In this document: positions 1 through 12,800 of the stretch, piece after piece
Numbering within the stretch: position 1 is the first letter of the stretch
Layout: each line of letters starts with the position of its first letter
Assembly (NCBI RefSeq): GCF_000003855.2
Contig: NW_003101681.1
Location: forward strand, 3,107,028-3,171,027
Direction of reading: 5' to 3'
Length of the DNA: 64,000 bases
Source of the DNA: Blastomyces gilchristii SLH14081
Taxonomy: Eukaryota > Ascomycota > Eurotiomycetes > Onygenales > Ajellomycetaceae
Program-made: the position numbers and the translations under genes
The notes under the pieces: model-generated
What the model was told of the DNA's origin: nothing
Databases searched by the model: none
What the model saw: the letters and a program-made list of their open reading frames with translations, nothing else

Positions 1-55
1 CAGATATATCATCACTAAATTCACTTGATAAAGTGTTCAACTGTGTAGTGCTACT

Positions 56-561
56 TAGACTGGCCGCCGGGACCATGAATTTCACGTTTGGTCCCATTTG
101 GTCTGGTCCCATACATTTCTTGGCGTGAATCCCGCTGGGACTGGCTATCAAAAAAACATGTAAAGTGACTATATATCAGATCTTAAAATGGAACCATGGC
201 TTGAAAAAAATGAGAAAGTGGTCTCATTTGGTCCCATTTAGTCCCATTCTTGGCATAAAGTTACTATTTTTAGACATTTTAAGGTTTTTTTTAGACTATT
301 TTTAATTTTTTAAAAAGTAACGCTTTTTGGTAACACTCAAATGAGATTTAAAGTCATTTAAAGCAATAAAAATAATTTAAATTGAGAAGTGGAAATCATG
401 GTCTCATTTGGAAAATGTGACAAGAGTAGACAGTAAGTCCCACTGAGACAGTATGGAACTACTATCTAATGTTAAAACCGTGTAATGGGATCAGTCGAAT
501 TGGTAATGGGACTCTCAAAAAATCTGGTCCTGGTCCCAGACACGGTCACACGGTCAGTCTA
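56..561. mobile_element. hAT-type MITE, copy 1 (506 bp)
   Basis: Non-autonomous DNA element with 11-bp terminal inverted repeats, TAGACTGGCCG on the left and CGGTCAGTCTA on the right. It is flanked by an 8-bp TSD, GTGCTACT (48-55) and GTGCTGCT (562-569), which differ by one transition. An 8-bp TSD is typical of the hAT superfamily. Copies 2 and 3 in this window are also exactly 506 bp. This is the least mutated copy and still has many GG and CC pairs. It has no coding capacity. It sits inside copia integrase. Confidence 0.9.
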
Positions 562-2557
562 GTGCTGCTATTGTAAAAAGAATATGATTAGCAGTATCAG
601 TGATGACAGAAATGTAGATCTCTTCTCTAGAATTCTTCTTAAGTCAGTTATTATAAATCACTCAACATGATTTTCTAAGAATGTTATCAGGATTGGCATT
701 CAGATTCACAGGCCTATCATTCTCAAGAAATACTTAACAGTCTGAAGCAATCAGTTCATTTCTCAGAACATCAGATCTAGAGATCAAACTTCATATATTG
801 CATCTCTTCAGATCAGTAATCTCATGTTGTATGAATATCTTTTAATAATCTCCCATTCTCCCTGGCTGAGATGTGACATTCTTATAGAACTTTGAGAGGT
901 TACCTGTAACAGAGCTTGAAGTGTAAGTAGTCAGTGATTTCATGGGCTGCAATTATGTAGAATTCAGATCATGAATATCAGAAGCATCTTCATCATCAAT
1001 CAGATAAATATAAGGTTCTGATTTACTGACAAGATTAATGACTGTCACAGATATAACAACTGATTCTGATTTTTCAGTGATCAGAAACCTTACATCACTA
1101 CTGACAATAATCTTACCAGATTCAGAATGTCATAGATGATATATTGATGTATCACTGAGTTCAATGATAAAATAGAAATTGACATGTGAAGAAAGCTTAT
1201 TCACAGGCTTCTGAGATTCATGCAAGTGAATAAAAATCTCTACACTCAATCAGTGAAAATACCTCACATTCAGTGAGATATTTGTAAGTGCACATCAAGA
1301 AATCTTATATGAACTTGAAATCACAGAAGTCTCTGCAGTAGAGGATCAAAATTTTCAGTTGTAAAGAACTGTAGATATGAGAGTATTATTGATTATTACA
1401 ATCACTGTCTCTAGAACATCTGTTCAGAACTTCTTAGATAGATTATCTTTCAAAAGAACAGCTCTAATCTGTTTCATGATAGTGTAAATTCTATGTTCAG
1501 AAATGTCATTCTGATGTGAGAAATGTGATGTCATTGATTCTCATTTGATATTATATGAATTCATGACTGTGTGCATACATGTGAATCAGAAAACATCATC
1601 AATATCAGTCTGTAGAAAAGCAGGGACTATATACCTGACATTATCAATGAATCTGAGCCACAACTTAAAGTATTGAACAGTCTCATTCTTGAATCTCAAA
1701 AAATATACTCAATGATAGTGAGTCACATTACAGATGATAAGCATTCAGTATTTGATTCTCTGATGAGACTCTAAGAGATGATTAGAGAGGTCTTTCAATG
1801 TACATTCATCACCTGCAAGGTCAATATGAATCTTCTCAATGAGTTGAATAGATCTAGGCATCAGTGTTTTTAAATAATTTCATATTATATCTGTCTTGAC
1901 ACATTCTTTGCAAAAGAACTTGATCTTAGAATTTTTAATTGTGACTTCAGTATGAGAATTCTTGGTCATAGCAATTATAGCATCAGCATAGATGTGACTG
2001 AGATTATAGTATCAATTCAAAAGAGTCTTTGATATCTTTGATGTCTGTGTTTTCATATCTGCACAATCAATATTATTAACAGCAGTGACAGCAGTCACAG
2101 AAAAATCAACTTTTCAGTCAAAATTATACTCATGAGGCATTGTGATATACTTGACTGCCTTGTTCAGATGATTGAAATTCTTATTGAACTCTCATTAGTC
2201 AATCTTATATATGTTGTTCTGAGCAGTCTGAACTGCATGAAAAATAACACCTTTCAGAACTCTGCAAATGAAAAATAAGGAAATAGTACAAGATAATGTA
2301 AATCAGAATCCCTGATCTTCAAGCTTTGTAAATGAGAGCAGATTAACTGTAATATTAGAAATATAGTGAACATTCTGTAAGTTAACATCATCATTCTCAA
2401 TCTTCAAGGTGATAGTTTCAATCTTCTTGACAAACCCAGTTCTCCCAGTTGCAGAATTGACAGAGATATTATTATTAAAAGATTTGATGTTTGAAACAGA
2501 ATAAAGCTCACTTATCATATTCACACTTCCACATGTGTTCAAATATCAAGATCTAGA
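562..2557 (-). pseudogene. Copia protease and integrase, degenerate
   Basis: Continuation of C1 pol. The open stretch 2303-2542 matches the copia protease region: a degraded catalytic motif (N-T-C-G where D-[ST]-G-G is expected), then the family's S-V-N-S-A-T-G-x-T-G-F segment and the V-x-Y-I-S-N-I-T-V-N-L-L-S motif. Integrase follows at about 2160-1200, with segments such as E-T-V-Q-Y-F-K-L-W and R-A-V-L-L-K-D-N-L-S-K that fit the copia integrase core. Stops replace several Trp codons. The frame reaches the MITE target site at 562-569 and resumes at 1-55. Function is lost. Confidence 0.8.
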
Positions 2558-2559
2558 GA

Positions 2560-3860
2560 ATGGTTTTTCAGTGATTGTGAAAGAGAAATAGAACTTAATC
2601 TTCATAATTGCTGCATTTGCTGCTGATTAAGAACTCATCAAGTCATTCTTCTTCTCTTCCTTCTTATCATTATTCTTCTTATCCATCTTCTTTTTCTTTT
2701 TATCAGGATGTAAGATGAAATATCTGTCAACAGTATATTCATATCTTCTACAGTGAGTGAACTTTTATACAGTTGTGCTTTTATTCTCATCTTTATTCTT
2801 ATTCTGGTTCTTTTTCACAGTCATAGAATTGATCTGAGACTGCTTTTTTCATTCAGTGATGATCTTCTTGAATGTATAATTGATCAGTTGCTTCATCAAA
2901 TCATCAATATTAATGTTGACAATGAGTCCTTGATCAGTGGAGAAAAACTCATTCAAATATGTCTTGATAAATAGTCTTTGATAATCTTGCAGATTGTTGA
3001 GAAAAAGATTATGATATACATCTTCAGTGCTCTGACAGAGCTTCTTATGACAGATAACAAGATAACAGAAATGTCTCTGAAAAGTAAGATAGTCACTATT
3101 CTTGACTTGTAATTTTATCAGTTTCTTAAAGATATTAACTCATTCTTCAGTCAGTGATATCATATATTCAATATTGATCTTGTCTCACAGAGCTGCAGTA
3201 TTATCAGCTTTCAAGATTTCAATAGTGATTCAAACATTTTCAACAAGACTTGATAGCATACACCTATATAGAGACTTGAAACAGATCTTCCACTTCTTGG
3301 AATTGATATGATGTGTAAAAGAGGATTCTTATTGAGTTCTCAATAGAATGTCAGTTTCATTAATAACTTCTACATCAGTTAACATATCAATACACCAGAC
3401 TTCATAATTAGAGCTATCAAATATGATCTCTAATTTGATATCTAGTGCATATTTGACTATCTTCAGATATTCCTGCAGCTCATCTCTTGTAGTGTCTGTT
3501 TGTACAGAGATAGATATAGTGAGATGTTAAGTGGTTTCAGCTGCAGCTATTTGATTTCATATCATCATCTGTATAAGATCTATAAGATTGTCTGCAGTGC
3601 AATAGATAGATTGATTTAAATCATCATTAAAAATCAGCATTTCAGAGGTGAGAAATGATGATGAATTTGATGACTTGAAATGAACAGATTCTGCAGATGA
3701 ATATTGACACTGCTTTTCTTTGTCCTGAAGTTCCTTCATTGTCTCATCATCAAATTCTGTACTATGATGAAAACTGATCTCAGTCTCATCTTCCAAGTCA
3801 GAAGCCTTCTTATAATAAGTGATCATTCTGTCAATGAGTCATCTAGTGAAGTGTGTGATT
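2560..3860 (-). pseudogene. Copia gag, degenerate, with zinc knuckle
   Basis: Decayed nucleocapsid gene of C1. The longest open piece (3557-3826) reads acidic and Ser-rich and precedes a long interrupted frame. A CCHC-like knuckle is visible at about 2708-2762: translated, it starts C-R-R-Y-E-Y-T-V-D-R-Y, where the family has C-x2-C-G-x-x-G-H-T-x-x-x-C, so the last Cys is now Tyr. A lysine-rich tract follows, as in many copia Gag C-termini. Gag would package element RNA in cytoplasmic particles. It cannot be expressed as it stands because of several stops. Confidence 0.75.
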
Positions 3861-3929
3861 CTGGGCCTTGAGATGAACTCTGAAGTAATAGATGTATCAC
3901 TCATGTCAAGATAGCTCTGCTTCTTCTAG

Positions 3930-4247
3930 GTATGTAAAAAAATAAAAGTGATATCCTTCACAATGGGGAATGCACTTTCTCAAAAAGATAAAGTATATAA
4001 ATCTGCTGATCAGCAGATTCAGGGAAAATGAAATATCTCTAATAAAGAGTGAGAGTCTTTTCAAAAAAGATGAACTATTCATGTCAAAAATGTTGATACA
4101 ACATTCTAAAAAGAAAAATGTGCCATTCAGGCTATAACCTGTAGAATAGTTGAAGATTGTATTGATAGATCTATCTACAAGAACATAATATAGTGATGAG
4201 TCACATGATCTAGTGAGATCACTAACCGCAATGACCGTATCGGTCAA
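3930..4247 (-). repeat. Probable 5' LTR of copia C1
   Basis: On the minus strand the element appears to start with TGTTGACCGATACGG at 4247, a usual TG start for a copia LTR, next to G5 sequence on its right. The stretch 4200-4247 keeps CpG dinucleotides that the interior has lost, as other LTR edges in the window do. No second copy is inside the window, so the inner boundary near 3930 is a guess from where gag-like sequence begins. The 5 bp outside is ATATG, a candidate TSD that cannot be checked here. Confidence 0.45.
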
Positions 4248-4354
4248 CAATATGATGGAAGGATTAGTAAGCTAGATCACGTGACCTGATAAATGATATC
4301 TTAGAATCATGTATCTGAATGTCTAAGAAATTGAGTCCTGTTAAGTGCAATTAC
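4248..4354 (+). mobile_element. Gypsy element G5, left fragment (RNase H start)
   Basis: Short plus-strand piece of a Ty3/gypsy pol gene. The end translates as M-S-K-K-L-S-P-V-K-C-N-Y, the conserved start of the gypsy RNase H region. It continues directly at 38700 as C-D-Y-K-I-Y-N-K-K-L-L once LINE-A and one TSD copy are removed. The closest relative in the window is G2, where the same segment reads M-S-K-K-L-S-S-I-K-C-N-Y-E-I-Y. Only about 60-100 bp before LINE-A can be aligned; 4248-4310 is uncertain. Confidence 0.7.
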
Positions 4355-4739
4355 ATTATTATTATTATTATTATTCTTCAATTATAGATGTATGCAGTCA
4401 TAGACTATAATATCTATCTGAGAACTAAAAGTTCTCAGGGTTTTTCTAATATCTATAGAGTTAACTATTATACATTTATCAATTTCAGATATACAAAATT
4501 AGAAAATTTCAGCTCAGAATATAAAAACTCTTTACAAATTACAGTATTTTAACACCTTCTGATACTTTGAAATCATTTGAAAATATCATAACAAAGGAAA
4601 AGAGAATAAAGTCTTAAAGATAGACTTATTAAATAAGTAGATAGAAAAGAATAGAAAAGAAAATGTAAAGTAAAGAGAGACTATAATAAAATAAATTATT
4701 AAAAGATACTGTATAGCTGTTTTAATAGACTATATCTGA
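4355..4739 (-). other. LINE-A 3' UTR with hairpin and AAT tail
   Basis: Non-coding 3' end of LINE-A. It ends in a run of AAT units (ATT on the plus strand, 4355-4374). About 60 bases inside is an inverted repeat, CTGAGAAC / GTTCTCAG around a short loop (4420-4440), present in the other LINE copies too. A 3' stem-loop near the tail is a usual recognition site for LINE reverse transcriptase; that role is inferred. Confidence 0.7.
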
Positions 4740-7700
4740 TCAATTGTCTCATCTGCATATTCAGATATTTCTGAATTTAGTCATTTTCTTACAGCTGATT
4801 AAGGTTCTGATAGAAAGTCTATTAAGTATTTAATTCCTGTCTCAGTTGAGAATAAGAATCTTGTATTTAATTAATTTAAATTATACATCTCTTTCAATCT
4901 GACTCTGAGACTATTGTATAATGTATAGTTCATTATAATATACTCAGAATTTTCATTTGTATTGCAGAATAAGTATTTCATTGAATTAAATCTATCATTA
5001 AGTCTTTGTATATATGATTTGAAATAATCATATTCTAGTTTCAGCTGAATTATAGATGAGAATATTTTCTTTTTATATTTAATTAAACAAGATTTTCACT
5101 TGAGTTTTATTTTAAATCTTAAATAATATATACTCTTCTTTTATTTCTGTCAGCTTTCATTTCACTTATCTAAATAAGATTCTTTTATATTTCTCTTTAT
5201 AAAAGATCAGAATACTAGTTTTTGAATAGATCTGCTTAATTCTGAATTCTCTTTTACAGCTCAATCAGCCTGTTCATTATTATAAATATTCATATAAGCA
5301 GGAACTTAGTGCAGATGAATTATCAGTTTTATTATTCTTCTCTTTTGAATTTTCAATCCAGAGTTTAAAATCACTTCAAGATTTATTGAATCATTATGAA
5401 TCTGACTATTTCTAAGTCTTTGTGAACAGCTTAACTATCAGAGAATATTTATATCTCTTTCAAATTATTTTCTCTTTTATAAGACTTTACTTCAATGAGT
5501 TTGAAACCTTTCACTATTATAAATCATTCAGCATCAAAGACTTCAGATTCTCAATCTAAATTTCAGAAATCTGAGATAAAAGTAATATTCTCTTCAGTAT
5601 AAGCAATGTCTATGTTTAATTTATTCAAATTCTCATTTTTTAAGTTATCTGAGTAAATCAGAATAGACTCTTCTATATTAATTGTAGAGATTCTCTTCAA
5701 ATACTGTTCATATTCTCTCTCTTTAGCTAGTTCACTTATTTACAAGTGTATAAGAGATTCACACTTTTCTCTTCAGAGAGATATCTTCTTATGATTAACT
5801 CTTACAACATTTAATAAAAAAAATTAATTTTTAATTTGTGAGTATAGTCTATATAGTTGGAAGAGTATTTTCTTTGAAGAATTATTTTTATTTCAATCAA
5901 GAAATCTATTTCAATTCACTTCATTTTCTGAGTTAATTGATAAAAATGAAGAAGAGACTCTTTCTCTGATTATATAATTTAAGCTCATCTTTATATCTCT
6001 CAGAGTATAGTTCATACAGATCTTTTCAAATCTAATAATTGAAGAAAGAATTGAAGCTTCAATTTTCATTGATTTAATAGAAGATGATTTGAATGCTTTC
6101 AGAATTCTTCTCAAAGCTCTGTTTTACAGACTTTGAAAGAGTTCAGAAAAATTTCCTTAATTATTTTATTAAACTTAAACTTTATAATCAGCTACTGAGG
6201 TAATACAGGCTATATATAACTGTCTCATAGTCTAGTAGAATAGATCTGTCTCTGTATTTAATAGTCTGATTATGCTATTTAATAGTCTTTCTGCATTGAT
6301 AGTTCTTTGTTAAATATAATATTTAAAATTCAACTTGAAGTGTAATCATACTTCTAATCATCTGACATTCAAAGTGAGTTTAATCTCTTGTTTTAAAAGC
6401 ATTAGATACTGATTTTTCTTATTAAATCCAGAAAAGAAATGAATTAACTCAGTTCTATTCATCTTAAACTGAATTTAATTAATATTTACTCTAATAAAGA
6501 TTTTCTTTACTGCTTTTTTAAACACTTCTAAATTCTCTTTAATTATTTTTAAACTGTAGACTAGATCAATATCATTCACATCACTTAAAGATCTCACTAT
6601 TTTCATATCTCTATTCTTGAATAGATATGCAGTGTATATTACAAATAAAATGAGTAAGATTGAAGATTCTTATACTACTTCTATTTTTATCTAAGTCTTA
6701 TCTTATTTCATTTCATCAAAGAATAGTTGTATGTTTCTTTTAGATATAAAACAGTTAACTTATTTTATTAGAGAAAGTGATAGTTTTAACATCTTCAAAG
6801 TCTGAATTAACTTTGACTTTGATATAGAATTAAAAGTATCTTTTATATTAATAAAAACTACAGTTGAGACTAGATCTTTATACTTTGCTATTTAAATGTT
6901 ATAAATAACTGAGAGAACAGTATTAATTGCAGAGCATTATTTTCTATCTCTTATTTATTCACTAAATAGAAGAGAATCATTAATAAAGTTTATGAAAGAT
7001 AGTTTAGTATCTATTATCTTTTCTAAATTCTTTTCTAGACAGTTTCATAGAGATATTACTCTATATAACTTAGAAATTAAAGCTTTTCAATTAAACTTGA
7101 CAAGAATCACTTCAGTGACTTCTCTTCAGTATTCATAATAATACTCATTTTTCAAGAGATTGAAAAAGAGCTCAAAATATTCATTTTTTAAGTAGAAATA
7201 TGTATTTTGAATAATAAAGTCATTGATTGAATCAGGCCCTGCAGCAGTTTTAATTGAACTTGAGAAAATAGCTAACTCTAATTCATCTCATATAAGTTCA
7301 GCTCATTTTCAGTCATTTTCATTAATATAGTTATGAAGTAATATATTCTCTTTCTGTGAATCTGAATCTGATGAGTTTTAAAAGAGAATTCCTATAAAAG
7401 ATTGCCATTTTTTCTCAAAAGAATTTGCTGTATATGATTTATTCTGAAACTAATATTCTGAGACTGAAAGTCTTACTACACTTCTTGTTTTAGTATAGTT
7501 AAAAGCTTTAAACACTTCTTTTTCTTATACTTCTTCAAGAAATTTGTTTCAGTAGACTGTTTTAGCTCTTTTAATAGCTGAAAAATATTCATTTCTGACA
7601 GCTTTGAACTCTTTATCAGATATTATATTATTCTTTCAATCTCTTCTAGCAGTGACTAATTGTTTTCTTTTAAATATAATATTCTCATTTCATCAAGATT

Positions 7701-7898
7701 TGAAATACTCAGAAGACTTTTTATTTGAAATATCATCTCTAACACTTATTAGAATAATAGATGTAATAAGCTTTACTCTATTCTTAAGTATTTCATTTGT
7801 GATATCTTGACTGAGATTTCAATAGAGTTCACTCTGCTTTTCAGATTTTAACAGTTTTATACTTTCTTCCACTGCTTTTCAATCAGCTTTTTCAAGAG
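4740..7898 (-). pseudogene. LINE-A ORF2, RT, RNase H and zinc-knuckle part
   Basis: The 3' part of LINE ORF2, minus strand, heavily interrupted. In coding order: a linker between endonuclease and RT (7898-7450), RT (about 7300-6350), a connection region, RNase H (about 5700-5200), then a C-terminal knuckle near 4900-5000 that in better copies reads C-x2-C-x7-H-x4-C. It aligns along its whole length with plus-strand L2 and with L4 and L5. The product copies element RNA at a nicked target site. It is joined to the endonuclease part across SINE 1 and G6. Dead, with many stops. Confidence 0.85.
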
Positions 7899-8273
7899 TA
7901 TTATTATTATTATTATTATTCTTCTATTATACTCATATGCAAGCGGAGCTTATAATGAGTCCTTGTGTGATGTTAAATACAGGTCAAGTGATGGTTATAC
8001 GGCAGGAAATACAGGTGTTGAGACCACGCCAAGATAACAAGAACATAGAAAAATACAAAGAAGTGACAATTAGATACATGTGATAATAACTTCTCAGCCC
8101 AGGAACATAGAGTGATTCATTGAAGTGATTTGTACACCTCTGTATTTATTAGAAACCTGAGGTGCTTGAGTTCCGGATTTAATGTATTCCCTGCGGGTTT
8201 CAAACCCACGCGCCTTGATTTCCCACACCAAGATGCGACCAGGTGGTTGCATTAATCATTCAGTCACTGAGGC
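7899..8273 (-). mobile_element. tRNA-derived SINE, copy 1
   Basis: A 375-bp SINE, minus strand, whose 5' tRNA-like head is at the right (8273) and AAT-repeat tail at the left. The head shows an RNA polymerase III A box and B box (GGTTTCAAACC-type, near 8200). Flanks GCTTTTTCAAGAG and CTTTTTTCAAAG form an imperfect TSD. Removing the SINE and one TSD copy restores LINE-A ORF2 as Y-N-F-E-K-A-D, so it landed inside the endonuclease-to-RT linker. Small ORFs across it are incidental. Confidence 0.88.
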
Positions 8274-8433
8274 TTTTTTCAAAGTTATACTGCTTAGAAA
8301 GAAGAGAGTTTTCACTCATTTATTTTTCACTCAGTTTAATATTAAATTGAATAATCTCATGATCTGATTCTGATAACTTATATAAATTACTAAATTAGTT
8401 TATATATCTTTCTTCAATTAGATTTTATAATAT
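8274..8433 (-). pseudogene. LINE-A ORF2, end of the endonuclease domain
   Basis: A 160-bp piece of LINE-A between SINE 1 and G6. On the minus strand it encodes K-L-S-E-S-D-H-E-I-I, which contains the S-D-H motif that ends APE-type LINE endonucleases. It joins in frame with I-D-L-I-F coded right of G6 (15693 onwards) when G6 and one AATAT are removed, which fits the I-D-L-x-F ... S-D-H order of this domain. Confidence 0.85.
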
Positions 8434-8691
8434 TTTAAGAAATCCCGCTTCTTGCAGATGCTTTATCTCTATTTCTATCTCTTGTGTAATGAATAGAGTT
8501 AGCAGCTCTTGGCTACACACAACTATATAGACTGAAGTTCATGAATACTATTCATAACTCAGCTTGAATACTATTATACAATTAATCTCTATATTTTATC
8601 TTTGCACTGTGAATACTTCTAGTAGTTAATAGTATATATCATGTCAAGCTGTAAACACTCAAATAATTGTCTGTGAGTACTTATTCTTATA
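8434..8691 (+). repeat. G6 5' LTR
   Basis: 258-bp direct repeat matching 15430-15687. It ends CTTATTCTTATA, where ACA would be usual. Differences from the 3' LTR are nearly all transitions, such as TTCATGAA here against TTCGCGAA and GTGAGTACT against GTGAGCACT, so this copy is the more decayed. No standard tRNA primer site is visible right after it. Confidence 0.9.
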
Positions 8692-8799
8692 TTTCAAGCT
8701 CAGTCAGTCAGTAATCACCTGTTATGACTGAAAGAATTAGAAACTTGTATACTTTAATCTCTGTGAACTCTACTATAGACACTCAGAAGAAGTTATCTG

Positions 8800-9880
8800 A
8801 ATCATGAATAACTCTTATAAAAGAAGTCTCAGAGAACTTATCAATCACTTATAGAATATTATTCTCTATATCTGTGATAGAGAAACTCTCTGAACTCATA
8901 AATAAATCAATCTTAGTGAAGAACATTCTTGAGCATCTCTCAAAGAATTAAGCTATTTTTCTATAAGAAATACTTACTGTCTGTAAACATTCTTGAACTG
9001 AGTCTCTAGACATAATCTTCAGAAATACTTATAAAGTGAAAAGAAACTTTCTTAAGCTGCAATCACTTAAGACTAACTATTGAATTATAATCTATAAAAG
9101 CTTTTACAAGTTTGTATTTGAAATTGACTTACAAGTCTGACTGTGTGATATAAAAGATGAAGAAGCTATTATCTATATAATGACAGATCTCTACTATACT
9201 GAAGTTAAGAACTGACTGAATTATCTAGAGAATGATTATAAGAGATTCTACTGATCTGTTCTCAAGATATATCTAGAGAATAACTTAAGAGACTTCACAA
9301 GTCAGATAGAGAACACCTGAGCTGTAATTGTTAATATTAGAAAAAGAGATGAGAAATCTGATAAAGACTACTCACAGTGCTTCATAGAATTATGATATGA
9401 ATTAAGATCTGTGAAAACAGAGCTTTGAAACAAGATCTGAATAATAATATTTATAAAGAAGCTGAATAAAGATATATAGAATAAGCTCATTGAGTAAGAC
9501 TCTAAGTTCTTGACTCTGAAGAAACTGATAACTCTTATTCATTACTTACAGATTACTGTGAGAGTCATAGATTTATAAAGAGTAAATCACTGATCAGCTC
9601 TGTGAGAGTCAGAATAACAGAGAACAGATTTATTAGAGAAGAATGATAAGATATAGAGAGATTTATATTGAACTACTGAGTAGAAAGAGAGAGCTTTATA
9701 AGATTCTGTGAACAGAGTGTATAATAGAGAGATTAAGAAACAGAGTCTCTATTTTATCTATTTTAAATCAGAATATCTCTGTGCAAACTGTTCTGACAAA
9801 TTAAAATAGAAATTTGAGAAGTCATAGACAGAGTTAGTAACAGTCTTTGTAAGAGTCTTAAAGCTGATATCTGAATCTGT
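8800..9880 (+). pseudogene. G6 gag, degenerate
   Basis: Charged, interrupted frame after the 5' LTR. Segments such as D-L-Y-Y-T-E-V-K-N and Y-S-Q-C-F-I-E-L look like a gypsy capsid domain. A C-A-N-C near 9785 may be the start of the nucleocapsid knuckle; the rest of the knuckle is not intact. Placed as gag mainly by position before protease and RT. Confidence 0.6.
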
Positions 9881-9889
9881 TACTCTCTC

Positions 9890-12800
9890 AATAAAAATAC
9901 ATGCTTATAGAAAGAGATCACACTGTGATACTACTGCTCTATAAGTATGAAAAGTATTGATAAACTCAGAATCTCAGATCACTATAGTGTCTCTAAAGCT
10001 CACAGAGTGAATGAGCTGAGTAATAAAAACTGAGAATCTGCTCTTACAATAAGCAGAATATGAGAACTCAGATCTAAGAACTGAGAGACTTATAAGAATT
10101 ATCTTTGAATTATAAGATCTCTCTAAAATCTGAAGAAGATTTGTAAAAACTATAATTATCACAGATATTACAGATGATATATACTGAAGACTTGTATAAC
10201 TTTAAAGACACAATTCATACATAGCTGTCTATAAGTGAGGTTTATACTTTCAATCAGTGTTGACAGACTCACTCACAGAGATAGAATCAGTTAATACTAT
10301 AGAGTTTATTAGAGAATATAAGCTCATCTATATAATAACTTTATAAATGTCTGAGAACTTTATAATTATAAAAACTGAGTTTCAGATATCAGAGAAATAT
10401 TAAGATCTTACAGAGATATTCAGTTCAGTAAAGATAGCTGAGCTTTCTTCTTATTATGAGAAGAATCTGATAATAGATTTAATAGAAGAACAGAAACTCT
10501 TCTGAGAATCAATCTATAAGCTCTCTTATTATGAGACAGAGGTCTTACAGACCTATGTGAAGAAGAATCTGAAGAATGACTTTATTCAATCTTCATAGAT
10601 CTTTGTAAAAGTCTCTGTGATATTTATAAAGAAGAAGAATGAAGATCTCAGATTGTATGTAGACTATTATAACCTGAGCTTCAAGATAATAAAGAGTGAC
10701 TATTTTCTATCTCTGATTGAGAATGTGATCAATCATCTTACACAAGCTGTTATATTCACATAACTGAGTATAATTAATATATATACACAGCTGTAAATAC
10801 AGTCTGAGAATGAATGAAAGACTGTCTTTAGAACTGTGCTGAGATTATTTGAATATCTAGTATTGTTTTTCAATTTAACTAATATCTCTGCAGCATTTCA
10901 GTTTTTCATTAATAAAATACTTTATATATATCTAAATATCTTTATAATAATATATCTGAATAATGTGATGATGTACTCTGTAAAGAAGAAAGAACATACT
11001 GAGTATATATAAAGTGTATTGAAGATCTTAAATAAGACAGAACTGTATATTAAGCTTATAAAGTATAACTTCAGTGTCTGTTAAATTAATTTTCTAGAAT
11101 ATATAATCACTGCAGATGATATTTAGATGAAATCTTCATAGATTAAGACTATTCTATTATAGTCAGAGCTAACTAGTATTCAGAAGATTCAGATCTTTCT
11201 GAGCTGTGTAAATTTCTATAAATAATTTATCTTTGTATTTCTGAGAATCTTCTTAACTCTTATAGATATACTGAAGAGTGAAAATAAGAAGAAGTCATTC
11301 TATGAATAAAGAATGAAAAGATTGTTAAGAAGAAAGAGCTGTGAGAATTTTCTTATCTCAGAAGCTTGAAAGATCTCTGTAAGATTGAAACAGATATTTA
11401 CAGATACATTGATCCTGTTTCTCTTTAATCTCTTACTCTTAATCAGATTAAAGATAGATATCTTCTTCTTTATAATTTCAGAAATAGTCTTATAACAACA
11501 GTCAAATAAAAACTGAGTTTCAGTGATCTTTTTCTCATAGAAGATGCAACCTGCAGACATCAACTATGACATTCATAATTAGAAGCTTCTTATAATAGTG
11601 AAATTCTTTCAACACTGATATTACTACTTTGAGAGTCTTGTGATAGTGATTACTGTTAGAACTGATTATAACAGCTTATAATAGTTTACTTTAATTAAGA
11701 AACTCTCATAGTAGCAGGTTCACTGAGCTCAGAGACTGAATAAGTTCTAATTCAAGATAGAATATATTAAGAGAACTAAGAACTCAGCAGATAAACTCTC
11801 TTACAGGCCTGACTATGTTAAGCAGGCCAGAGTGACAGATACAGAGAGACTAGAGAAGACAGAAAAGCTTTATAAGATACTTAAACTAAGTATTATAAAG
11901 AAATTGACAGAAGAGTCTCTCAATTCTCTGTGAGAGAAGAGAGAAGAGAGAGAGAAGAAGTCTGTATAACTACTCTCTATAATACTGAGAGTCAACACTC
12001 TGAGAATCTTTATAAGAATTCTGAAAGAGAATATCTATAATCTGAAGAGTTTACAGACTTTGAGAAGTGCTGTGAAAGACCTGATATAAGAAGAAATAGA
12101 GTATAAATCTTTATAAAGTCTTCTATTCAGATTATCTAAACTGTAACTGAAGAATAAATATACTTAGTATATTCAGAAACTGCTCACAGTAAGAAGCAAT
12201 TCTGCAGAAATAAAGAATTAAAGAGACTTAAATAATCTCTTGTAAAGAGAGAACTGAATTTATATACCTGTAAATAAGTTTCTATGTATAGAACTTATTA
12301 AAAGGTATCATGACTCTTCTCTAGTAAGTCATTTTACAGATACTAGGACTTATAAGTTGCTTATAAGAAAATACTTCTGATCAAAGATGTAAGAACTTAT
12401 AAAGAAGATAGTGAATTCTTGTACTGTTTATCAGAGTTCATGAATAGTGTAGTTCAGATTATATAAAGAACTTAGTTCTCTACTTATTTTACAGAAATCT
12501 TGAGAATATCTAGAAATGAATACACTTATAAGTCTCTCTGAAAGTAAGAATATATATAATATCTGTTTTAACAGTATGCTGATGATAGTAGATCACTTTA
12601 TCAAGATAACACACTTTATACTCACTCATAAGAACTTAAAGTCAAAGAATTTGACTTATATCTTGATTCATGATGTGATTCAGTTGTATGAGTTATCTGT
12701 GAATATTATCTTAGATAGAGAATCAATCTTTACAGAGAAGTTCTGATCTGATCTGATAATTATACTAAAGATCTTGTAAGATCTAAGCACAGCTTTTTAT

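Larger units (their letters stand above)
1..4247 (-). mobile_element. Ty1/copia retrotransposon C1, 3' part beyond the window
   Basis: A degenerate copia-type element read on the minus strand, 5' end to the right. Going leftwards from 4247 I find an LTR-like start, a gag with a zinc knuckle, a protease region, then integrase. Protease followed by integrase before RT is the Ty1/copia order. RT and RNase H would lie left of position 1. The coding part is split by a 506-bp MITE at 56-561, and the frame resumes in 1-55. Every domain carries stops, many at expected Trp codons, with Pro and Gly lost, as in RIP-like decay. The class is secure; the outer LTR boundary is less so. Confidence 0.85.

Noticed and set aside
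3906..4250. Minus-strand ORF of 114 codons as a membrane protein gene.
   Set aside because: It lies over the copia LTR and leader; hydrophobic content follows from AT-rich composition, and there is no family match.
8182..8367. Plus-strand ORF of 61 codons.
   Set aside because: It lies across the SINE head and the LINE-A junction; it is a shadow.
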